DNA of 55,086 nt from positions 1 to 55,086 of the forward strand of contig DXEB01000075.1 in NCBI GenBank assembly GCA_019115165.1, in the 5' to 3' direction. The stretch comes from Candidatus Anaerotignum merdipullorum. GTDB taxonomy: Bacteria; Bacillota; Clostridia; Lachnospirales; Anaerotignaceae. Position 1 is the stretch's first letter. Every line of letters begins with the position of its first letter. Positions 18,395 through 27,634 of this stretch are shown one piece after another. Under the pieces are notes generated by a model. That model had not been told where the DNA came from. It ran no database searches and worked only from the letters and a program-made list of their open reading frames with translations. Both the position numbers and the translations under genes were made by a program.

Positions 18395-19567
18395 ATGAGG
18401 AAAAAATGGATTTGGGTTTTCACGATGGTATGGTTATGTTGCAGTGGCTGCGGGCAGGAAAACGCAGCAGAAGGAGAAAATATACCCATTGCACAGACGG
18501 CAGAGGAGCAGAAGGCAGAATGCATCCAAGCATGGATGTCGCAAATGGACACGGAAGAGAAAATCGGTCAAATGCTGATGATAGATTTCCGCCAAAATAC
18601 GGACGGAAGCGATATGACGGTTTTGTCTGAAGCGGCGGCAGAGACCATTCGGACAAATCATTTGGGTGGAGTGATCTTATTTGCGGAGAATCTGGATACC
18701 ACAGAACAAACGCAGCAACTGATTTTGGATATGCAGGCGGCTGCAGAGCTTCCCTTGGCGATTGGGATGGATGAGGAAGGCGGAATGGTTTCCCGGCTGG
18801 ACAAAAGCCGGATTCCTCATATGTCCATCCCCAATGCGGCAGAGCTTGCGGGTGACCCGGCACGAGCGAAGGTCGCTGGGGCGGAAATCGGCGCGGTACT
18901 GGCAGAGCTGGGAATCAATGTGGATTTTGCGCCGGTGGCGGATATCAACACGAACCAGGAGAACCCTGTGATTGGCGAGCGGGCATACGGAACGGATGCG
19001 CAGACCGTTGCAGTGATGGCGGAAGCGTTCCGAACGGGTTTGGAAGAAAACGGTGTCAGTGCAGTGGCAAAGCATTTTCCAGGACATGGAGATACGGCAA
19101 CGGATTCTCATGATGGCATGGTAGTTTTGGATCATGATTTGCAGCGATTGCGGGAAGTGGAATTTGTACCATTTCAAACACTGATTGATGCGGGAATTGA
19201 CTGGGTGATGGTCGGACATATTACCATGCCAAAGGTGACAGGGGATAATCTGCCAGCCAGCCTTTCCAAAGAAGCCATTGATTTGCTTCGACAGGAATTG
19301 GGATTTTCTGGAATTATTGTGACAGACGCCATGAACATGGGGGCGATTACACAATATGATACCGATGGAATGGCGGCGGTTATGGCAATACAGGCAGGTG
19401 CGGATGTGGTGTTGATGCCGTCAGATCTGCAGCAAACGATGTCGGCGTTGCAGCAGGCGGTAATGGAAGGAGAAATTACCCAACAGCGATTGGAGGAAAG
19501 TGTTTACCGAATTTTGTCTTGGAAATACGATTGTGGAATGTTGGAGGAACCCGCGGCAGAGTATTGA
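18395..19567 (+). CDS. nagZ: Glycoside hydrolase family 3 beta-N-acetylhexosaminidase, lipoprotein
   Basis: 390-residue family 3 beta-N-acetylglucosaminidase that trims GlcNAc from muropeptides. The N-terminal signal peptide runs to a lipobox-like CSGC at about residues 17-20, so the enzyme is probably anchored outside the membrane. The catalytic barrel shows VDFAPVADIN, the NagZ-type loop KHFPGHGDTATDSH with the acid/base His and Asp, and IIVTDAMNMGAI with the aspartate nucleophile. The ATG at 18395 has GGGGAGG 8 bases upstream; an in-frame ATG at 18362 has none. A secreted lipoprotein form matches Gram-positive NagZ (B. subtilis NagZ/YbbD) rather than the cytoplasmic Gram-negative enzyme. 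No C-terminal binding domain is present. Confidence 0.94.
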   Translation: MRKKWIWVFTMVWLCCSGCGQENAAEGENIPIAQTAEEQKAECIQAWMSQMDTEEKIGQMLMIDFRQNTDGSDMTVLSEAAAETIRTNHLGGVILFAENLDTTEQTQQLILDMQAAAELPLAIGMDEEGGMVSRLDKSRIPHMSIPNAAELAGDPARAKVAGAEIGAVLAELGINVDFAPVADINTNQENPVIGERAYGTDAQTVAVMAEAFRTGLEENGVSAVAKHFPGHGDTATDSHDGMVVLDHDLQRLREVEFVPFQTLIDAGIDWVMVGHITMPKVTGDNLPASLSKEAIDLLRQELGFSGIIVTDAMNMGAITQYDTDGMAAVMAIQAGADVVLMPSDLQQTMSALQQAVMEGEITQQRLEESVYRILSWKYDCGMLEEPAAEY

Positions 19568-19592
19568 AAAAACAACAAAAAAATGGTATAAT
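19564..19592 (+). promoter_or_regulatory. Promoter for rel
   Basis: -35 TTGAAA (19564-19569), 17-base spacer and -10 TATAAT (19587-19592). The -35 overlaps the nagZ stop codon. Confidence 0.82.
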
Positions 19593-19643
19593 TTTTTTTA
19601 AGACTTTTTTATAAATCCAAGGAAAATGGGGAGTTAAATCAAT

Positions 19644-21896
19644 ATGAGAGAAGAAGAGAAAGGGGTGACGCATATGGCTGTGGAAGATCAACTGTATCAG
19701 GAATTGGTGGAAAAGATCAAGACATATCATCCCGCAAAGGACTTTGATATGCTGGAGAGGGCATATCTGTTGGCAAAAGAAGCTCATAAAGAGCAAAAGC
19801 GCAAGTCTGGGGAGCCATATATTATTCATCCTTTGAAAGTGGGGTACATTTTAGCGGAGCTGGAGTTGGATATGGAGTCCATTGTGGCTGGGATTCTACA
19901 CGACACCATAGAGGATACGCCTTATACGTATGAGGATATTTCCAATATTTTCAGTGAAGAAATTGCCGTATTGGTAGACGGTGTGACAAAATTGGGGAAA
20001 CTGTCGTATTCCACGAAAGAAGAAATTCAGGCAGAAAACTATCGGAAAATGTTCCTTGCTATGGCAAAAGATATCCGTGTGATTTTGATTAAGCTGGCTG
20101 ACCGTCTGCATAATATGCGTACATTGAATTATATGACGCCGGAAAAACAGCGAGAAAAGGCACAAGAGACGCTGGATATTTATGCTCCGCTTGCTCATCG
20201 TCTAGGGATTTCCAAGATTCGTACGGAAATGGAAGATCTGTGCTTCAAATATTTGAATCCAGAAGCATATTTTGATCTGGCTGCAAAAATCGAGAAAAAA
20301 CGGATTGAGCGGGAAACATTTGTTTCAAATATTGTCAAAGAAGTCCGTGAAAAAATGGAAGAAGCTGGAATCAAAGGAAAAATTGAGGGACGCAGCAAGC
20401 ATTTTTTCAGTATTTATAAAAAAATGGTCAATCAAAATAAGACCTTGGATCAGATATATGATTTGTTTGCGGTACGTGCCATTGTGGATACGGTGAAGGA
20501 CTGCTATGCGGTTCTGGGTATTGTGCATACCATGTATAAACCGATGCCGGGGCGGTTCAAAGATTATATTGCCATGCCAAAGCCCAATATGTATCAATCG
20601 CTGCACAATACATTGATTGGACCGTCTGGTGAGCCGTTTGAAATACAGATACGTACATGGGAAATGCATCGTACCAGTGAATACGGGATTGCTGCCCATT
20701 GGAAGTATAAAGAAGGAAAATCGGGAGAAAAATCCAACAATAAAGAAGAAGCAAAACTGGCGTGGCTGCGTCAGATTTTGGAATGGCAAAAGGATATGTC
20801 CGATAATAAGGAATATCTGGATACGATCAAGCTGGATTTGAATATTTTTACGGACCAGGTATATGCTTTTACACCACAGGGCGAAGTGATTCAGCTGCCC
20901 AAAGGCTCCACCCCAATTGACTTTGCTTATATGATTCATTCAGCGGTAGGAAATAAAATGGTTGGTGCCCGGGTCAATAACCGTATGGTGACTATTGATT
21001 ATAAGATACAGAATGGCGATATTGTGGAAATTATGACTTCGCAGAATTCCAAAGGTCCAAGTCGGGATTGGTTGACACTGGTGAAAAGTTCCCAGGCTCG
21101 CACGAAAATCAAGCAGTGGTTCAAAAAAGAAGAAAAAGAAGAAAATATTATTCGCGGCAAAGAGCTGGTCATCAGCGATATGAAAAAGAAAGGGTTACAG
21201 CCCTCGGAGCTGCTGCGTCCAGAATGGCAGGAACTGGTGATTAACAAGTATGATTTCAAGGATTGGAATGCGGTTATGGCTGCGGTTGGCTATGGCGGAA
21301 TCAAAGAAGGTCAGGTTGTAAACCGTCTGAAAGAAGAATACTTGAAGGAAAAGCGCAAACAACAGACAGCGGAAGATATTTTGCATGACTTTGAGAAAAA
21401 TATCAGCCAGAAACCGATGAAGCGCAAGAGCAAAAGCGGTATTGTAGTGGAAGGCATTGGTGATGTGGCGGTACGGTTTTCTAAGTGCTGTAATCCGGTT
21501 CCAGGAGATGAAATTGTTGGATTTGTGACCCGCGGCAGAGGGGTAACGATTCATCGTACAGACTGTATCAATATTCTGAATCTCAATAATGATGAGCGCG
21601 GCAGACTGATCGATGCGGAATGGGATACACAGTATACTCATGGAGAAGTAGAAGCTTCTTATTTAGCAGAAATTCGGATCATTGCCAATGACAGAACCGG
21701 CTTGCTGCTGGAAATCAGTCGGCATTTGGCAGATGAGGATATTTCTGTGAAAGGATTTAATATTCGTACGACAAAAGATATGACAGCAATTTTTAACATT
21801 ACCATGGAGATTCGCACCAAGGATCAGTTGGAACGGGTTGGAAAACGGCTCAAGAGCATCAAGGGAATTATTGAGATTGAACGTGTCAGCGGATAA
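19644..21896 (+). CDS. rel: Bifunctional (p)ppGpp synthetase/hydrolase Rel
   Basis: 750-residue stringent-response enzyme. The HD hydrolase domain comes first (IIHPLKVGYIL, GILHDTIEDT), followed by the synthetase domain (FAVRAIVDTVKDCYAVLG, with RFKDYIAMPKPN and YQSLHNTL). A TGS domain follows (VYAFTPQGEVIQLPKGSTP), then a zinc-finger-like region (SKCCNPVPGDEI) and a C-terminal ACT domain (DRTGLLLEISRHL). RFKD is the charge pattern of bifunctional Rel rather than monofunctional RelA, and the HD residues are intact. The ATG at 19644 has GGGGAG 10 bases upstream; a second ATG at 19674 with AAAGGGG is also possible and would give 740 residues. It leads the rel-dtd-hemZ-hisS cluster typical of Clostridia. 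Confidence 0.97.
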   Translation: MREEEKGVTHMAVEDQLYQELVEKIKTYHPAKDFDMLERAYLLAKEAHKEQKRKSGEPYIIHPLKVGYILAELELDMESIVAGILHDTIEDTPYTYEDISNIFSEEIAVLVDGVTKLGKLSYSTKEEIQAENYRKMFLAMAKDIRVILIKLADRLHNMRTLNYMTPEKQREKAQETLDIYAPLAHRLGISKIRTEMEDLCFKYLNPEAYFDLAAKIEKKRIERETFVSNIVKEVREKMEEAGIKGKIEGRSKHFFSIYKKMVNQNKTLDQIYDLFAVRAIVDTVKDCYAVLGIVHTMYKPMPGRFKDYIAMPKPNMYQSLHNTLIGPSGEPFEIQIRTWEMHRTSEYGIAAHWKYKEGKSGEKSNNKEEAKLAWLRQILEWQKDMSDNKEYLDTIKLDLNIFTDQVYAFTPQGEVIQLPKGSTPIDFAYMIHSAVGNKMVGARVNNRMVTIDYKIQNGDIVEIMTSQNSKGPSRDWLTLVKSSQARTKIKQWFKKEEKEENIIRGKELVISDMKKKGLQPSELLRPEWQELVINKYDFKDWNAVMAAVGYGGIKEGQVVNRLKEEYLKEKRKQQTAEDILHDFEKNISQKPMKRKSKSGIVVEGIGDVAVRFSKCCNPVPGDEIVGFVTRGRGVTIHRTDCINILNLNNDERGRLIDAEWDTQYTHGEVEASYLAEIRIIANDRTGLLLEISRHLADEDISVKGFNIRTTKDMTAIFNITMEIRTKDQLERVGKRLKSIKGIIEIERVSG

Positions 21897-21915
21897 ACGA
21901 TTGGGGAGGAACGAT

Positions 21916-22368
21916 ATGAGAGCAGTATTGCAGCGCGTAACGCAGGCCAGCGTTACGGTCAATGGAGAAGTGATTGGCGAGATTGGAAAAGGCGTCATGG
22001 TGCTGTTTGGCATGCTGGGCACAGACGATGACAAAACGATTGCGTATATGTTGGATAAAGTCGTCAATCTGCGGATATTTGAAGATGAAAATGGAAAAAT
22101 GAATTTGTCTTTGTTGGACATAGACGGAGAGTTGCTCATTGTTCCGAACTTTACCCTTTATGGTGACGCAAGAAAGGGCAGGCGTCCCGGTTATTCCAGC
22201 GGTGCGGCTCCAGAAGTGGCGGCGGAGCTGTTTGAGCGTCTGTGCGCGACAGCAAAAACAATGCCGATTCGAAAAGTGGCTACGGGTCAATTTCAGGCGG
22301 ATATGAAAGTGGCGCTGGTCAATGACGGTCCAGTGACGCTGCTGTTAGACAGTGAAAAAATATTCTAA
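21916..22368 (+). CDS. dtd: D-aminoacyl-tRNA deacylase
   Basis: 150-residue proofreading enzyme that removes D-amino acids from tRNA. The family N-terminus MRAVLQRVTQASV and the C-terminal Gly-cisPro motif NDGPVTLLLD are intact. The other signature, normally SQFTL, reads PNFTLYGDARKGRRPG here; the Ser-Gln pair is Pro-Asn while the Phe-Thr-Leu and the basic stretch remain. GGGGAGGA lies 9 bases before the ATG. The gene follows rel by 19 bases and is 14 bases from hemZ, so it is part of the operon. The changed motif does not make it a pseudogene, as the frame and length are normal. Confidence 0.95.
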   Translation: MRAVLQRVTQASVTVNGEVIGEIGKGVMVLFGMLGTDDDKTIAYMLDKVVNLRIFEDENGKMNLSLLDIDGELLIVPNFTLYGDARKGRRPGYSSGAAPEVAAELFERLCATAKTMPIRKVATGQFQADMKVALVNDGPVTLLLDSEKIF

Positions 22369-22382
22369 AAAGGATTTATATT

Positions 22383-23834
22383 ATGATGTATTATATCTTG
22401 CGGGGGCATGCACTGCAAAACGATGTGCAGACCATGATACAGGTGTTTTACCCCAATTTGCATTATTATCAAACGGAAGAGATTTCCGCTGAAGAAACAA
22501 CGATAGAGAGTTCCGTGGAAAAAGGCATTGCTTCGGCAATGCTTTATCGGCGTGGGAAAAAAGCAGCCGCATGGGCGATTCCCTATCACCAGCCGTTGAC
22601 GGAGAAGGAATGCAAGCGATTGGTGAAGCTGACGATTTTTGCGTTATTGTCTGCACAAACAGGCAAGCGTCCGCAATGGGGGCTGCTGACAGGAGTACGA
22701 CCGGCGAAAATCGTCAATGCGCTTTTGGAAGAAGGAAAAAGCAATACGGAGTGTTTGCAATATTTGACGGATTTGTACTTGGTGGCGCCAAAGAAAGCGG
22801 CATTGACGCTGCGGATCGCAATGGCAGAAAGGCGATTGCTGGCTGAGAATCGGTGTACTGACATCAGTCTGTATATTGGGATTCCCTTCTGTCCAACCAG
22901 ATGTTTGTACTGCTCCTTTACGGCGTATCCACTAGCACAGTATCAAACACGGGTAGATGCATATTTGGATGCATTGTGCTTGGAATTGGAGTATTTGTCA
23001 GAATATGTCAAGGCATTTCGTCTGCGTAATATTTATATCGGTGGCGGAACACCTACATCTTTGACCGAAGTGCAGCTGGAACGGTTGCTGCAAACGGTGC
23101 ACGCATTGTTTGCGCCGACGGCAGAGATGGAATATACCGTGGAGGCGGGCAGACCCGATACCATTACCAAAGAAAAACTGCGCTTGATGAAGAGATACGG
23201 TGTCAATCGCATTTCCATCAATCCTCAAACGATGAATGAAAAAACACTGCAGCGAATTGGCAGACAGCATACGGTGGAGGATATCCGGCGGGTTTTTTGG
23301 CAAGCCAGAGAAGCAGGGCATGAAAATATCAATATGGACTTAATTTTGGGGCTGCCAGAGGAAACGGCAGAGGATGTACGCCATACCATGGAGGAAGTGG
23401 CGGCACTGGCGCCGGATAATGTGACCGTGCATACCCTTGCGGTCAAACGAGCATCCCGCTTGAAAGAACAATTTGATCAGTATACGATGACAACGGCGCA
23501 GACTTTGGAGCAGATGCTGGAAATCGCGGCGGAATATGCAGAAAAAATGGGCTTGGAGCCGTATTATATGTATCGGCAAAAAAATATGGTTGGTAATTTT
23601 GAAAATGTGGGATATTGTAAGCCCGGCAAGGAAGGTGTTTATAATATTCAGATCATGGAAGAAAAACAAACGATATTGGCAGCGGGTGCAGGCGCTAGCA
23701 CCAAGACGGTAGATCCAAAGACCGACCGGATTGAACGGATTTTTAATGTCAAAAGTGTTGAGGACTATATCGGCAGAATAGAAGAAATGATAGAGAGAAA
23801 ACGGCAGGGACTGCCGCAGGGAGGTATAATATGA
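22383..23834 (+). CDS. hemZ: Oxygen-independent coproporphyrinogen dehydrogenase-like radical SAM protein HemZ
   Basis: 483-residue radical SAM protein of the HemZ group. An N-terminal domain of about 160 residues, special to this group, ends with QWGLLTGVRPAKIV. The radical SAM core then shows CPTRCLYC (CxxxCxxC, binding the 4Fe-4S cluster), YIGGGTPTSL, and EAGRPDTITKEKL. Family members are annotated as coproporphyrinogen III dehydrogenases, but true haem synthesis has not been shown for the clostridial type, and no other hem genes are nearby. An AAAGGAT ribosome binding site precedes the ATG. Its stop overlaps the hisS start as ATGA, so the two genes are translationally coupled. Confidence 0.9.
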   Translation: MMYYILRGHALQNDVQTMIQVFYPNLHYYQTEEISAEETTIESSVEKGIASAMLYRRGKKAAAWAIPYHQPLTEKECKRLVKLTIFALLSAQTGKRPQWGLLTGVRPAKIVNALLEEGKSNTECLQYLTDLYLVAPKKAALTLRIAMAERRLLAENRCTDISLYIGIPFCPTRCLYCSFTAYPLAQYQTRVDAYLDALCLELEYLSEYVKAFRLRNIYIGGGTPTSLTEVQLERLLQTVHALFAPTAEMEYTVEAGRPDTITKEKLRLMKRYGVNRISINPQTMNEKTLQRIGRQHTVEDIRRVFWQAREAGHENINMDLILGLPEETAEDVRHTMEEVAALAPDNVTVHTLAVKRASRLKEQFDQYTMTTAQTLEQMLEIAAEYAEKMGLEPYYMYRQKNMVGNFENVGYCKPGKEGVYNIQIMEEKQTILAAGAGASTKTVDPKTDRIERIFNVKSVEDYIGRIEEMIERKRQGLPQGGII

Positions 23835-25081
23835 TTCAGTTGGTGAAAGGAACAAAAGATATTTATGGCGCAGAAGTGAAATTATGGCAGGAAGTAGAAG
23901 GAAAAATGCGCCGCATTTGTGAAACATTTGGGATTGGCGAGATTCGTACACCTGCATTTGAATTTACAGAACTGTTTGTCAGAGGCGTAGGAGAAACCAC
24001 GGATATTGTACAGAAAGAGATGTATACCTTCACCGATGACGGAGACAGAAGTCTGACACTCCGTCCAGAAGGGACGGCAGGTGCAGTGCGCGCCTATATA
24101 GAGCATGGTATGCACAATCAGCCGCAGCCGACTAAGCTGTATTACATCTCTCCTACCTTCCGCTGTGAAAATACACAGGCAGGGCGGCAAAGACAGTTCC
24201 ATCAATTTGGTGTGGAGATGCTTGGATCTTATAGTGCGGCACAGGACGCGGAAGCCATTTCCGTTGCGGCGGCATTATTAAAAGAAATGGGAATTCAAGG
24301 TGTGCAGCTGCGGTTGAATAGCCTGGGTTGTCCAGAATGTCGCAGCAGATACAACAAACAACTGCGGGAATTCATTGGCAGTCATTTGGAGCGGCTGTGT
24401 CCGACCTGTCAGGAAAGATATGAAAAGAATCCTCTGCGTGTATTGGATTGTAAGGAAGAAGCATGCCAGGCAGTGATTGCAGACGCACCTTCTGTATTAG
24501 ATTGTCTGGATGAAGAATGTACCAAGCATTTTCAAACCGTGCAGGATATTCTGACGGAAATGGGGATTGCTTTTGTGGTAGACCCCAAAATCGTTCGTGG
24601 ACTGGACTATTATACCAGAACCGTATTCGAGTTTGTTTCAGGCGGGTTAACCGTCTGCGGCGGGGGCAGATATGATAATCTGGTAGAAGAATGCGGCGGG
24701 AAGCCCACAGGTGCGGTTGGCTTCGGGCTTGGCATTGAGCGCTTGATTATGATGCTGGAAAAACAAAACGGCGCAATAGAACAACAACCGGAACGAGATG
24801 TTTATATTGGCTCTATGGGAGAAGCTGGTTGGAAGAAAGCGCAGGGGATGGTTTTTGCACTGCGCCAGGCAGGTGTGCGTGCAGAGTGCGATACGGTAGA
24901 ACGCAGCGTAAAAGCCCAAATGAAATATGCCAATAAAATTGGTGCGAAATATTCTGTAATTTTGGGCGATGCCGAACTGGAGCAGGGAAGTGTGGAACTG
25001 AAAGAAATGGCAACCGGAGAGCAGGAAAGCGTGGCGCTTGCGGATTTGGAAGCAGTATTAAAAGAAAAAATTTGTAGATAA
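23831..25081 (+). CDS. hisS: Histidyl-tRNA synthetase
   Basis: 416-residue class II synthetase that charges tRNA-His. Motif 1 includes RTPAFEFTELFVRG. Motif 2 is FRCENTQAGRQRQFHQFG. The histidine-specific boxes are VRGLDYYTRTVFEF and GGGRYDNLVEECGG. Motif 3 is GFGLGIERLIMML, and a C-terminal anticodon-binding domain follows (about residues 325-416). A cysteine-containing insertion (CPECRSRY...CPTCQERY) is usual in Bacillota HisRS. GGGAGG lies within the end of hemZ and the ATG overlaps its stop. No T-box leader can exist directly upstream because hemZ coding sequence is there, and aspS, the usual next gene, is absent. Confidence 0.97.
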   Translation: MIQLVKGTKDIYGAEVKLWQEVEGKMRRICETFGIGEIRTPAFEFTELFVRGVGETTDIVQKEMYTFTDDGDRSLTLRPEGTAGAVRAYIEHGMHNQPQPTKLYYISPTFRCENTQAGRQRQFHQFGVEMLGSYSAAQDAEAISVAAALLKEMGIQGVQLRLNSLGCPECRSRYNKQLREFIGSHLERLCPTCQERYEKNPLRVLDCKEEACQAVIADAPSVLDCLDEECTKHFQTVQDILTEMGIAFVVDPKIVRGLDYYTRTVFEFVSGGLTVCGGGRYDNLVEECGGKPTGAVGFGLGIERLIMMLEKQNGAIEQQPERDVYIGSMGEAGWKKAQGMVFALRQAGVRAECDTVERSVKAQMKYANKIGAKYSVILGDAELEQGSVELKEMATGEQESVALADLEAVLKEKICR

Positions 25082-25091
25082 TCAACAGATG

Positions 25092-25118
25092 ACGGCGGCG
25101 GGATACGACCGCCGTTTT
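25092..25118 (+). terminator. Intrinsic terminator after hisS
   Basis: GC-rich stem ACGGCGG / CCGCCGT around a 10-base loop, with a short T run of four. Confidence 0.75.
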
Positions 25119-25241
25119 GGTTTGCCGGGAACAGAAAACGAAACGGCTGTGTGGAAAGATACCAATAGAAGCTGTCAAAAGCAAGGAATTTCGTCGGCAA
25201 CAGGATTCGACAAAAGAAGTTTGGCTTTGCGGGAATTTTAC

Positions 25242-25271
25242 TTGCCACAACCGCAGCGTACGTATTATAAT
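25242..25271 (+). promoter_or_regulatory. Promoter for fba
   Basis: -35 TTGCCA (25242-25247), 18-base spacer and -10 TATAAT (25266-25271). The predicted leader is about 47 bases. Confidence 0.72.
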
Positions 25272-25324
25272 TTTAAGTAGGGGTCGTTGGAGTGATTCAA
25301 AAACAGAGAAAGAGGTGTTTGAAA

Positions 25325-26272
25325 ATGGCATTGGTAACAACAAAGGATATGTTTGAAAAGGCTTATCAAGGTGGTTATGCCATTGGTGCATTTAATATCA
25401 ACAATATGGAAATCGTACAGGGAGTCGTAGCGGCTGCCAAAGCGCAGAGATCTGCTGTGATTTTACAAGTTTCTAAAAGTGCGCTGAAATATGCGCATCC
25501 GAAGTACCTGAAAGCGATGGTGGATGCTGCAGTAGAAGAAACCGGACTGGATATTGCATTGCATTTGGATCATGGTCCGGACTTTGAAACCTGCCGGGAC
25601 TGCATTGGGTATGGATTTACCTCTGTCATGTTCGACGGCTCTCATTACGACTATGAGGAAAATGTAGCAAAGACCAAAGAAGTGGTAGAATATGCCCATG
25701 CCCATGGGGTTGTGGTAGAAGCGGAGCTCGGAAAACTGGCTGGCGTGGAAGATGATGTGAATGTAGATGCAGCAAATGCCACGTATACAGACCCCGATCA
25801 GGCGGTAGATTTTGTGAAACGGACAGGCGTGGATTCTCTGGCAATTGCCATTGGAACCAGTCATGGTGCATATAAATTCAAAGGAGAGGCGAAATTGGAC
25901 TTTGCACGGCTGGAAACGATTACAAAAAAATTGGAAGATGCCGGATTCCATCATTTTCCGATTGTGCTGCACGGCGCTTCTTCCGTAGACCAGAGATGTG
26001 TAGAGATGTGCAATGCCTATGGCGGAAAGATTGACGGTGCGAAAGGAATTCCAGCAGAAATGCTGCGCAAAGCTTCCGCAATGGCAGTATGTAAAATCAA
26101 TATGGACACAGATCTGCGTCTGGCGATGACAGCAGCGATCCGGAAATCTTTCGGAGAAAATCCAGCTGCCTTTGATCCTCGTGGATATCTGGGTGATGCG
26201 AGAACATTGATTCAGGAATTGGTAGAAGACAAGATCAAAAATGTAATTGGTTCCACGGATTCGATGAAATAA
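25325..26272 (+). CDS. fba: Class II fructose-1,6-bisphosphate aldolase
   Basis: 315-residue zinc-dependent aldolase that splits fructose-1,6-bisphosphate into DHAP and glyceraldehyde-3-phosphate. The catalytic/metal motif LHLDHGPDFETC lies at about residue 80. Metal ligands also sit in VVVEAELGKLAG and in VLHGASSV, and NINMDTDLRLA near residue 258 binds substrate phosphate. The ATG at 25325 follows AAAGAGGTG; the in-frame start at 25292 has no site. It has its own promoter and terminator, well apart from the glycolytic cluster at 46.5-53.7 kb, so it may be regulated independently of CggR; no CGGGAC repeat is seen upstream. Confidence 0.97.
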   Translation: MALVTTKDMFEKAYQGGYAIGAFNINNMEIVQGVVAAAKAQRSAVILQVSKSALKYAHPKYLKAMVDAAVEETGLDIALHLDHGPDFETCRDCIGYGFTSVMFDGSHYDYEENVAKTKEVVEYAHAHGVVVEAELGKLAGVEDDVNVDAANATYTDPDQAVDFVKRTGVDSLAIAIGTSHGAYKFKGEAKLDFARLETITKKLEDAGFHHFPIVLHGASSVDQRCVEMCNAYGGKIDGAKGIPAEMLRKASAMAVCKINMDTDLRLAMTAAIRKSFGENPAAFDPRGYLGDARTLIQELVEDKIKNVIGSTDSMK

Positions 26273-26353
26273 GCAGAACGCTTGGAATGGGTGTCAGAAA
26301 GAAAAAGAAATAATTTTAGCAGCGGAAACGTTTGCAGCAGAAGAAACGAAAGG

Positions 26354-26402
26354 AAAACAGGGAGGAATTTTCGATGTTGTTGAGGGATTCTCCCTGTTTT
26401 TT
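26354..26402 (+). terminator. Intrinsic terminator after fba
   Basis: Perfect 11-bp stem AAAACAGGGAG (26354-26364) / CTCCCTGTTTT (26390-26400) with a 25-base loop and extra T. It lies about 80 bases after the stop. Confidence 0.85.
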
Positions 26403-26621
26403 GATTGGATGGTCAGGCGGACGGTTTGGAACTGGTTCAATACAATTTGAAATGGAACAGAATATGGGGAGTAGTTTGTTTCAGTATGAGGATTTAGAAG
26501 GGAATATCTCATACGGAGCAATGGAGCAGTCGGATGGAATTCAAAGAGAGCAGACGCAGTACAAAAAAATGAATTCTGCGATAGAAGATATTTTTGGTGT
26601 ATAAAAAATAGTACAATTTGC

Positions 26622-26650
26622 TTGCCAGAGAAGTAAGGATGGGATACAAT
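26622..26650 (+). promoter_or_regulatory. Promoter for the MBL-fold gene
   Basis: -35 TTGCCA (26622-26627), 17-base spacer and -10 TACAAT (26645-26650). Confidence 0.7.
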
Positions 26651-26686
26651 AAAGATATATTTGACGGAAATCAGGAGGAATGCGTT

Positions 26687-27574
26687 ATGTATGAATTGAT
26701 ACAGGTTGCGGATAATACATATTATATCAATAGCCCATCCAAAATAGGTGTTTATCGAGTCAGCGACGAGGAAGTATGGTTGATTGACAGCGGAAACGAC
26801 AAAGATGCAGGCAGAAAAGTACAGAAAATACTGGAGGCGCAGGGATGGAAGCTGAAAGGTATTTTGAATACCCATTCCAACGCAGACCATATTGGCGGCA
26901 ACACCTTACTGCAAAATCGGTTGGGATGTGCGGTATATGCGGCACCGATGGAACGGGTCGTTGTGGAGGCGCCGATTTTGGAGCCGTCTTTTTTGTACGG
27001 GGGATATCCATTTAAGAAATTGCGGAATAAATTTTTGATGGCAACGCCTTCCGTATGTCAGGATATTGCGGAAGCACCTCTGCCGGAAGGGATGGAGATC
27101 CTTTCGTTGCCAGGGCATTTTTGGCAAATGATTGGAATAAAGACGCCGGATGATGTCTATTTTTTGGCGGATTGTGTGTTTAGTGCGCAGGTGGTGGAAA
27201 AGTATCACATTTCGTTTGTCTATGACTTGCGTGCATTTTTGGAAACACTGGATATGGTGGAGCAGTTTCAAGGGAAACTGTGCATCCCAGCACATGCAGA
27301 GCCAACAGAGGATATTATGTCGTTGGTGAAAGTCAATCGGGATAAATCTATGGAAATATTAGAAAAGCTGAAAGAGATCTGCCGGACGCCGAAGTACTTC
27401 GAGAAGATTTTGCAGGAGATTTTTACAGTATTTCATTTAACGATGAATTATGATCAATATATACTGGTGGGAAGCACCATTCGCTCGTATCTGTCTTATC
27501 TGTTTGACGAAAATCAAATGACTGCGTTTGTAGAAGAAAATATGTTGCTGTGGCAGACGGTGGAAACTGTATAA
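26687..27574 (+). CDS. Metallo-beta-lactamase-fold hydrolase
   Basis: 295-residue MBL-fold protein. The metal-binding motif appears as NTHSNADHIGGN (HxxxDH type) near residue 67. LPGHFWQMIGI, the LADCVFS aspartate and IPAHAEPTEDI supply the later ligands. A C-terminal helical region of about 80 residues, with KLKEICRTPKYFEKIL, resembles the winged helix-like tail of some MBL families such as those acting on thioesters or lactones. AGGAGGA lies before the ATG at 26687; the in-frame start at 26618 overlaps the promoter. It is probably monocistronic. The substrate is unknown: glyoxalase II-like, lactonase or redox roles are all possible. Confidence 0.87.
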   Translation: MYELIQVADNTYYINSPSKIGVYRVSDEEVWLIDSGNDKDAGRKVQKILEAQGWKLKGILNTHSNADHIGGNTLLQNRLGCAVYAAPMERVVVEAPILEPSFLYGGYPFKKLRNKFLMATPSVCQDIAEAPLPEGMEILSLPGHFWQMIGIKTPDDVYFLADCVFSAQVVEKYHISFVYDLRAFLETLDMVEQFQGKLCIPAHAEPTEDIMSLVKVNRDKSMEILEKLKEICRTPKYFEKILQEIFTVFHLTMNYDQYILVGSTIRSYLSYLFDENQMTAFVEENMLLWQTVETV

Positions 27575-27634
27575 TATGACAAAAATACAGAGAAAAAAAG
27601 TGGAATATTCTGTATACAGATTTGTCGGTTTCTG

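Larger units (their letters stand above)
26273..26686. other. 414-base gap between fba and the MBL gene
   Basis: It holds the fba terminator (26354-26402) and the MBL promoter (26622-26650). A 90-codon frame at 26332-26604 runs through the terminator hairpin and resembles no known protein, so I did not call it a gene. Confidence 0.5.

Noticed and set aside
25082-25324. T-box or other riboswitch upstream of fba or hisS
   Set aside because: hisS begins inside hemZ coding sequence, and the fba leader is under 60 bases with no T-box sequence.
26332-26604. 90-codon open frame after fba
   Set aside because: It runs through the fba terminator hairpin, has no recognisable protein features, and is followed by the promoter of the next gene.
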